Origin: Adiantum capillus-veneris | Taxonomy: Eukaryota; Streptophyta; Polypodiopsida; Polypodiales; Pteridaceae | NCBI GenBank assembly: GCA_014529385.2 | Contig: CM043959.1 | Coordinates: forward strand, 10,132,809-10,196,808 | Length of the DNA: 64,000 nucleotides | Reading direction: 5' to 3' | Part shown: in pieces, positions 57,697 to 64,000 of the stretch | Layout: the number at the start of each line of letters is the position of its first letter | Position numbering within the stretch: the stretch's first letter is position 1 | The notes under the pieces: generated by a model | The model's input: the letters and a program-made list of their open reading frames with translations, nothing else | What the model was told of the DNA's origin: nothing | The model's database searches: none | Translations under genes and position numbers: made by a program

Positions 57697-59180
57697 TGTC
57701 ATAAAATCTAATATCTAACCAACCAAAATGATTTTCTCATATTAAATTGATCACTTAATGTGGGAGAATAAATGGGAACAAGTGTTAAGATATAGATATG
57801 TGCTTATAGATCTATCTCAACACGGGGACAATAGTAAAGGGGCCCAAATGGGAGATGGTCTATCAAGAGCAAGGCTAACCAATGGAGCATAAGACCTTAG
57901 GGTTAGCTTCATTGAAGACCTCCAATAATGTGTGCAAAAGTCCTTTGACCTTAGGTAAGCTAGGGCTGAGCTTGAGGTGGGAACCCGGCCCAAGCTCAAG
58001 GTGCTTGTCCTGCTTGAGGTGCTTGTCATGCTTGAGGTGCTTGATTAAGATTCTTGAGGTGCTTGACTGGCTCCATGCTTGAGGTGCTTGACTTGGTGCA
58101 TGATTAAGGTGCTAGAGGTGCCTTGAGAAGCTTGCCTGAGATGCTTGTGGGAACACCCCCTACTTCAAGTGCTTAGTCATGCTTGATGACTAAGGGGCTT
58201 GCTCATCCAAAGTCAAAAATATCCCTACAAGGAGGGGGACGAGCCTACAAGGGGGGGGGGGGGGGGGATGAGAGAGAATACGCACACACACACAAGGGAA
58301 GCCCTAGCTTGAAGAGGCAGCAAGGACACTTGTCAAGTTCCTCCCCATGTTGCCCTCATGGTGTGCCTGAAGCCTATTGGTTGGCCACCCAAGGGGTCCA
58401 ATGATAATTTAGGATTTTTAATTAATTGAGTTTGCATTTATCAAGTCCTCTCTCTCAAAGGGGAAAGGGGGACACTTGTCCCACACACACTCACAAACAC
58501 TCTCATTGTGTACTATGGAAAGTGCAAGAACTCCCTCTCCTTCTCCAAGCAAGTAGAGGTTGAGAGCCTACACCAACACTCTTGGCTATGGAGTGCAAAT
58601 CCATCCAAGAGCCATGCTTCAATGCTTGAGCTTGCCATCTATTTCTTCTTCATTACTATGCTATTATGTATGCTAGCACAAGAGTTATGATAAGTGAGGA
58701 ACTAGCTCTTTCTCGTATGAAATGTTTCTTCTTCCTCTTCCCTACCCTCATTCCCTGCTAGCTCTCTCCACCTTCGAAGGTGTTTGAGGTCTTGGGAGTG
58801 AGGCTTGGTATAGTTAAAGATTTCTTCAAGTTTAGGTTATGCGATGATGGTGATGCATGAAGCTTTCCATCTTCATTGCTTCACCTAGGTCATAAGGAAC
58901 ACAAAGAATGTATTGTAACAAGTCTCTCTTTATGGGAGAAATCATAATAAAAATGCCTATTGGAGGGGGGACCGGCTCCACATAAATCCGGTCCTCAACT
59001 GTTGTCATGTTCTCTAAATTCTCTCTCTTGCAAAAGTATTGTCCATGCCAAGTTAACTAATTGCTATAATTATGTTGCTATCTTCAATTATGTCTACCCG
59101 CTATGCTCACAAAATCATTTCTTGAAAGTACTCTCATTAAATTCCGCTACTCTCAAATTGAATAGGCAAATTCCATTACA
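57697..59180 (+). repeat. C2 3' LTR
   Basis: TGTCATAAAATC...TTCCATTACA, 1484 bp. It is nearly identical to the 5' LTR but shorter, and the G run and CA run differ in length. Confidence 0.9.
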
Positions 59181-59222
59181 AAACACGCTAGGCATGGTGA
59201 ATCTTCCCAAAAGGAAGAAAAC

Positions 59223-60700
59223 ATGAAAACTAAAGGGGAATCTAGCAGAAAGCCGTCCAAGTCACGACGTAAAATTGACATTGTAGACTTCTCTTTGGGT
59301 GAATGTTCTAAACCATATGATTTGGTTCAAGATTTTTCTGTGCAGGGCCCAAAAATCATCTGGCCCCAATTACTCCACCTAGCACCTAGGGTGAGGAGAC
59401 AATGGACAAAGATGGTTAGCACGATACAACCAAAGCCAAAGATAGCTGGGGCTATCTCTGGGAGGAATCTAGATGACATACTACCAGTGATGGATGCTTA
59501 CATCAAAGGGCAACACATCTCCAATATCTAAATCGATGGTGGCGCACAAATATGCGTCATGAGTGAAAAAATGATGCATCGTTTGGGTTTACAGGTGAGT
59601 CGGCCGGCACCATGCCGAGCCAAAATGGCAAATAATTTAAAAGTTAAATGTGTTGGTGTCATAAATGCAGTTAGGATAAAGGCATTCAACACCAAGGTAG
59701 ATGTGGACATCTTTGTCATGCCACACAAAGGGGAGGGCTATACTATCATTCTAGGGAGGCCTTGGCTTATGGCTATGAGAGCTAAGCAGGACTGGGACAC
59801 CGGCATAATCCAGATGAAGGATGCAAAAGTAAGGCCAATACTTTACGACATGAAGATAGGTCAACAACGCGACATAGATCTAGAAACCTCCGAGGATGAG
59901 TTTTCTAGTGGTGACTCTTCAACCACTTCAAAGGAGGAGTCAACAGTGAGTGAAAAAAGTGACAGTAGCATTGAGGTGATGGGGATAATTCTCAAGGACC
60001 CTAAGAAGATGGAGCAACCTGATGCCTCATCATCAAACCAAGGGGAGACACCAGGTATGCAACCTCTGGTACAAGCAAGTAATCTACATCAAATGCTCTC
60101 TAGTGAGTTGTGTGGGAAGGAGCGTGAAGATTATATTTTGATGCTAAGTAATTTTACCACATTGTTCATTGATGAATATGATAAAATCACTGGCATCACA
60201 GTAGTTCAACATCACATTAAGCTCAAGGAGGGAAGTAAACCTGTAGTGCAGAAGCTCAGGCGGCTAGGAGTAATTCAACAAGACGCCCTACTCAAAGAGG
60301 TGAGGAAATTGCTAGAAGCTGGTTTTATCTATCCTGTTGAAGACTCAGAGTGGGTTTCTCCAGTGGTAGTCACACCAAAGAAGAATGGTAAGTGGAGGGT
60401 TTGTGTTGATTACAAGCCTCTTAATGCAGCCACAAAGAGGGACCATTTTCCTCTTCCTTTTCAAGACGAAATACTCAATGAGGTAGCAGGACATGAGCGC
60501 TACACGGTATGTGATGGCTACTCAGGCTACTTCCAAATTAGCATCGCTGAAGAAGATCAAAAGAAGACAACCTTCATCACACCATGGGGATGTTTTGCTT
60601 ACAGAGTTATGCCTTTTGGTCTCACTAATGCTCCAGCCACTTTTCAGTGATATGTGACATTTGTTTTTCAGCCATTCTTTGGAAAATCAATCCGTGTTTT
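59223..60700 (+). pseudogene. T6 linker, protease and RT (first part)
   Basis: A basic linker (KGESSRKPSKSRRKIDIVDF) is followed by KPYDLVQDF and PKIIWPQLLHLAPRVRRQW, which correspond to T1's PYNLLEDM and ISWPQFLALCPQVRRD. The protease has IDGGAQICVM near 59533 and IILGRPWLMAM near 59750. An acidic Ser-rich linker follows (59880-60020), then RT from about 60180 with KLRRLGVIQQDALLKEVRKL, VCVDYKPLNAATKRDHFPLP and VCDGYSGYFQI. The FIDDFCIYSS catalytic box is at about 60695. Confidence 0.8.
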
Positions 60701-62042
60701 TATTGATGACTTTTGTATCTATAGCTCTCACTCTCTTCATTTGGAGAAAGTTTATGAAGGTCTAGCTAGGCTACAAGCTTTGGGGGGCCAACTCAATGTG
60801 GAGAAATGCCACATTGGTGAAAGCAAGGTTACTCTTCTTGGCCATGTGATCTCGGCCAATGGCATTGAAGCTGACCCAAGCAAGGTTCAAGCCTTGCTGG
60901 CTTTGACCTCTCCCGCCACAACAAAGCAGTTGGTCTCTTTTCTTCAAAAGGTGAGGTATTTGAGTAGGTTCATTCACTTGCTCTCCCAAGTGGTTCTTCC
61001 TTTACAACAAGTTACCCATCAAGAGATTTTCACTTGGAGTGAAGAAAATGAACAACAATTCAATGAGGTAAAACAAATTCTATCTTCACTTCCCACCATA
61101 GCACCTCCAAAGTGGGACGAGCCATTTTATGTAAACCCTAGTGTGGGAAATGACACACTTGAGGCTGTATTGATGCAAAAGGATCCTCAAACTTCGTTCA
61201 TGCGTCCTATCTACTTCTCTAGTCGAATGATGACTCCATCAGAAAAGGGATACACGGCAGTGGAGCACATGGTGCTTGCATTAATGTTTGCTACCACCAA
61301 ATTTCGCTCTTATTTATTGTCTAGACCATTCATAATCTTAACAATGGAAGAAGTATTTCCTTATGTAATGCAGCACATGGATGTTTCTTCTAGGATTTCC
61401 AAATGGCTCACAAGGCTACAAGAGTTTGACTACACAATGCAAGTGGATAACTCCACAAGGGCCAGTCTAGGAGGTATTCTCACTCATCGCCACTATGAAA
61501 AGAAGCTAAAGATAAAGCCAAATGATCAAGATATTACACCTGTGCTGGAAGTCCCTAAGGTAGAGGAGGCTCACTCTCTTTTCTTTGATGGAGCCTACAA
61601 GAGGAAAGTGGACAAAGCTGCAACAGGCATTGTCATCTTCAACGAGCAAGGGGATAAGGTTTTCTCCATTGAGAATCTCTTGGATTCTCACTCTGACAAT
61701 GAGGCAGAATATGCAGCCTTAACTCTTGGGTTAGAGTGGTGTGTGACACAGGGCATTCAACGGTTAAATGTATTTGGTGATGCCATGCTTTTAATAAAAC
61801 AAATACAAGGAACTTGGGCTTGTAAAAATCATAGCTTTCTAGGCCATTTGCGCAAAGTCAAGGAACTTTTAGGGAAATTTCAAGTTGTACAATTACATCA
61901 TGTCCCTCGAGTAGAAAATCAAGAAGCAGATGCTCTAGCTAGAGAGAAGTTGCAAGATGTTAAGGCGGTTACGCCGCTAGCGGAAGCTAAATCGCGAGAA
62001 CTCAACCAACAACAGAAATTGTCAGACGAGGACGAAGCTTGA
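60654..62042 (+). pseudogene. T6 RT end, RNase H and archaeal-type RNase H
   Basis: An open frame of 462 residues. It starts in the RT thumb region with FIDDFCIYSSHSLHLEKVYE and LLGHVISANGIEADPSKVQA. Ty3-type RNase H follows (PFYVNPSVGNDTLEAVLMQK, RPIYFSSRMM, AVEHMVLALMFATTKFRSYL) at 61110-61350. Then comes the archaeal-type RNase H with AHSLFFDGAYKRKVDKAATG, SDNEAEYAALTLGLEWCV, FGDAMLLIKQIQGTWACKNH and HHVPRVENQEADALARE at 61560-61960. Catalytic-type acidic residues are visible in FFDG, NEAEY, GDA and EADALA. This is the clearest dual RNase H in the window. Confidence 0.85.
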
Positions 62043-62895
62043 CCCGCAGGCGCATGGAAACAACTAGGTGGGTGTCAAATCACCTACTCGACCTTCTAAT
62101 GACAATCACTAATAAGGAAATCAAATCTAAGTTCTAAAATACGCAAGTGACTGAAATCCGTACTACGAACGAATGCTATACGAAACAGGATCTAGAATCA
62201 TCGAATCGATCTCAAACTCAAGGGGAAGTCTATACACTAGGTAAGAACAACACCCTAAAGACTTGAACTGCAAAATCAACCTATAACCACTCCGTGCGGT
62301 AAACGCGTATGAAGACAGGCCGAAAAATACAGGTGATCGAAACTTGACCCCGATGGTACTAATGTGTAGCTCTACTCGTTGTGGTTCTATAGATATGCTG
62401 CACGCTCTATTCCGACACACGAGTTGGAAGAAAATTCACACCGAAGCTCGTAGGAACTTACCACACATAGAAGCCGATAACGCGCACTCTTGGTATCAGT
62501 GCGTAGCTCTCGCCGTTGCTAACACAATGGCGGTGTCGCTTCTCCAATGGCGGTCCCGTAGCTCGCGTAGCAAGGAGATAAGACTCTCTCTCTCTCTCTC
62601 TCTCAGACACAGTCACGGCGCTCAAAAACTCACTTTGATTAATAATTGAATCTTCCCTTTTAGGTTACAAAACTTTGGCTTATATACCTCAGCCTTGGAG
62701 GTGAGAACATCTCTAATTATTTACATCAGCAGGTGAAATTATGTCGGGATTACAAGCTGGAAACTCAATTGAGTCCCGTTACTTAATGAATGGCTCAAAT
62801 CAAAATTAATGTCGGAAAGATATTTATTACAATCAATGGTTACAAAATGATGGGTGTGAACAAAAATGCGGGTGTGATCCTCTGCTGGCTCAACA
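62040..62895 (-). repeat. G1 probable 3' LTR (left limit uncertain)
   Basis: On the minus strand it begins TGTTGAGCCAGCAGAGG directly after a polypurine tract. It has TATATAAG (62679-62686) and a (GA)n run near 62582-62602. The far end may be at 62040, where T6 stops, giving about 856 bp, but the other LTR is outside the window. Confidence 0.55.
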
Positions 62896-62931
62896 CTCCC
62901 CCCCTCCGCGTTCATGTCGTCCCTGACATGA
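62896..62931 (-). promoter_or_regulatory. G1 3' dyad and polypurine tract
   Basis: On the minus strand: TCATGTC, six-base spacer, GACATGA (62912-62931), then ACGCGGAGGGGGGGAG up to the LTR. The dyad lies at the same place as those of T2 and C2. Confidence 0.65.
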
Positions 62932-62944
62932 CTTTTAGGCTTGA

Positions 62945-64000
62945 TCAATAGAGTCCTATCGTCTTGAGCATCTGCAAATGTGATTCGTAGCGTAGGTTGC
63001 CGATGGTCAAGGTTGGGCCGAATATTTTGCTTTCATGAGTGAAAAAGCCGGTGTAGAAAGCTTCTTCGAATGTTTGCATGTGGAAGCTAAGCAAAAACAT
63101 AATTCTTTGGTATAAGAGATGTAACACCTTTGGTGATGGCTGCAAAGAAAGATCATACATCATATCTGTCACGGTGTCGGCCGTCGATAGTAGACTCGAG
63201 GTCGTGGCTTTATCTGGCGCGAACACTTCAATGCATGCTAAGAGAGTCCTGCAGATTTTCTTTAGCATCTGACACGAAAGGTCAGGAGAGCCAGTAAAGA
63301 GTTTGATGGTGCCCGTTAGGGTTTTCACCATGTAGGCTTTACCTATTCTCTCTCCTTCCTTTGGTCCTGGCATCCTGGGATAATTAAGCCAATTTGGCTT
63401 CTTTTCTGCAATCCTGCCATGCTCTTTCCAGTTTCTGACTCTTGGCACCGGGCAGAAGGTTGCATCCTCCCGAATCTCCTTTGGAGCCTCTACCAAGTAG
63501 ATGAGGTAGGCTGGGTATTTGTTCAGCCAACCTTTCCTCCATCTAGGTTGAGAATCTACAATCTTCTTTGATTGTTCATCCTTTGTGATGTCGCCTTCAT
63601 AAAGAGCGACATACTGCTCCTCCTCTATTCTCTTTTTCGTCTTTATCACTTCAAATTTCATCAGAGGGAAAGGCAGGCTGGGTTGCATCCACTCTTCGTG
63701 GAGCACTTTTGTGTCTAAACCTTGAAGTCTAATGGAGATGAGGAGTCTCCTTTCCCATTCCATTTCCGCCTTGGCACTTTCCTCTGTTGACTTTTCTATT
63801 TGGTCCTGGAGCCTTTGTTCTTCTCCTTCAGAGATTCCTGAAGTCGAGGACACTTCTTGAACTGGGGCTGGATCTTCGATTGTGGTTGCCTCTCCAGTTT
63901 CTGGTAGCTCTATGGCTGCTCCCCCTGCTTCTTCTTGTGGTGTCTCTGTTTCTCTTCTTTGTTGCTCTTGGAGGTCTTGGAGCTGTTTGTGGAGGGCCTC
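62945..64000 (-). CDS. unrecognised ORF of G1, runs off the window
   Basis: A minus-strand frame open for at least 351 residues, from the window edge to 62945, ends 14 bases before the dyad and about 50 before the LTR. The visible N-terminal side is Gln/Glu-rich and probably coiled coil (HKQLQDLQEQQRRETETPQE). Then comes a basic/aromatic middle (PRWRKGWLNKYPAYLIYLVE, KKPNWLNYPRMPGPKEGERI) and a mostly helical end (CQMLKKICRTLLACIEVFAP, VLHLLYQRIMFLLSFHMQTF). No protease, RT, RNase H, integrase or zinc knuckle is seen. Its place next to the polypurine tract suggests an extra 3' ORF or the gag of a non-autonomous element; both are guesses. Confidence 0.6.
   Translation of the reverse strand, partial: EALHKQLQDLQEQQRRETETPQEEAGGAAIELPETGEATTIEDPAPVQEVSSTSGISEGEEQRLQDQIEKSTEESAKAEMEWERRLLISIRLQGLDTKVLHEEWMQPSLPFPLMKFEVIKTKKRIEEEQYVALYEGDITKDEQSKKIVDSQPRWRKGWLNKYPAYLIYLVEAPKEIREDATFCPVPRVRNWKEHGRIAEKKPNWLNYPRMPGPKEGERIGKAYMVKTLTGTIKLFTGSPDLSCQMLKKICRTLLACIEVFAPDKATTSSLLSTADTVTDMMYDLSLQPSPKVLHLLYQRIMFLLSFHMQTFEEAFYTGFFTHESKIFGPTLTIGNLRYESHLQMLKTIGLY

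Larger units (their letters stand above)
50496..59180 (+). mobile_element. C2: young chromovirus (Ty3/gypsy)
   Basis: LTR 50496-52131, primer site 52132-52144, gag from 52545, one long pol frame 54013-57156, chromodomain-like segment 57180-57290, dyad and polypurine tract to 57696, LTR 57697-59180. The LTRs are about 98-99% alike outside a few length differences, so insertion was recent. Pol is a single open frame; gag has a handful of breaks, and one more precedes the chromodomain. As a whole it is not intact. Because it is in tandem with a partial copy, no flanking duplication can be expected on the left. Confidence 0.9.
59181..62042 (+). mobile_element. T6: part of a Tat element
   Basis: Begins where the C2 LTR ends and holds, in order, a basic linker, protease, RT, Ty3-type RNase H and archaeal-type RNase H. 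No LTR, gag or integrase of this copy is visible. It is related to T1 throughout but belongs to a different subfamily (about half of residues shared). Broken: both ends are incomplete and there are about two breaks in the coding part, which is otherwise well kept, so it is younger than T1 and T3. Confidence 0.8.

Noticed and set aside
62490-62503. TTGGTATCAGTGCG on the plus strand, resembling an initiator-Met primer site
   Set aside because: No LTR end (CA) directly before it, and it lies inside the probable minus-strand G1 LTR; likely chance.

Overview
This window looks like a piece of a large, repeat-rich land-plant genome. It holds Ty3/gypsy elements of the plant Tat lineage, recognised by a second, archaeal-type RNase H between the ordinary RNase H and the integrase. 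It also holds plant chromoviruses, recognised by a chromodomain-like tail after the integrase, and very long CT/GA and CA microsatellites. No tRNA, rRNA or convincing host gene was found. The species cannot be told from the sequence; a fern or gymnosperm would fit but nothing proves it.

Layout. 1-1900: a possible eroded coding remnant, about 1.1 kb of microsatellite and a short unique flank. 1901-24542: an old Tat element (T1) on the plus strand, split inside its archaeal-type RNase H by a 15.1 kb composite insertion (T2, 8607-23750) flanked by TCTAC. T2 is a tandem of four LTRs and three interiors: two gag-only interiors with an unknown second ORF, then one integrase-bearing interior. 25162-33918: a broken chromovirus (C1) on the minus strand. 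35218 to about 43400: an old Tat element (T3) on the minus strand, interrupted at 36747-40577 by another LTR element (T4, duplication AATGT) that contains an antisense gag fragment. 45770-49610: remains of a further minus-strand Tat integrase (T5), split by a complete, very young non-autonomous LTR element (N1, 46263-49197, identical 142-bp LTRs, duplication TAACG) that carries two internal tandem-repeat arrays. 49902-59180: a young chromovirus (C2) with one long open pol frame, preceded by the tail of a second copy in tandem. 59181-62042: part of a Tat element (T6). 62040-64000: the left end of a minus-strand LTR element (G1), with an unrecognised ORF that runs off the window.

How the parts relate. 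The gag-only interiors share LTRs, primer-binding site and 3' dyad with the enzyme-coding Tat copies, so they were probably mobilised in trans by Tat enzymes. The relative order is old Tat copies (T1, T3, T5), then insertions into them (T2, T4, N1); C2 and N1 look youngest by LTR similarity. The points most worth a second look are the chimeric T2 tandem, the satellite-like array in N1, paired small ORFs in the Tat leader, the unknown ORFs of the gag-only copies and of G1, and short dyads that sit just before the polypurine tract in three unrelated families.
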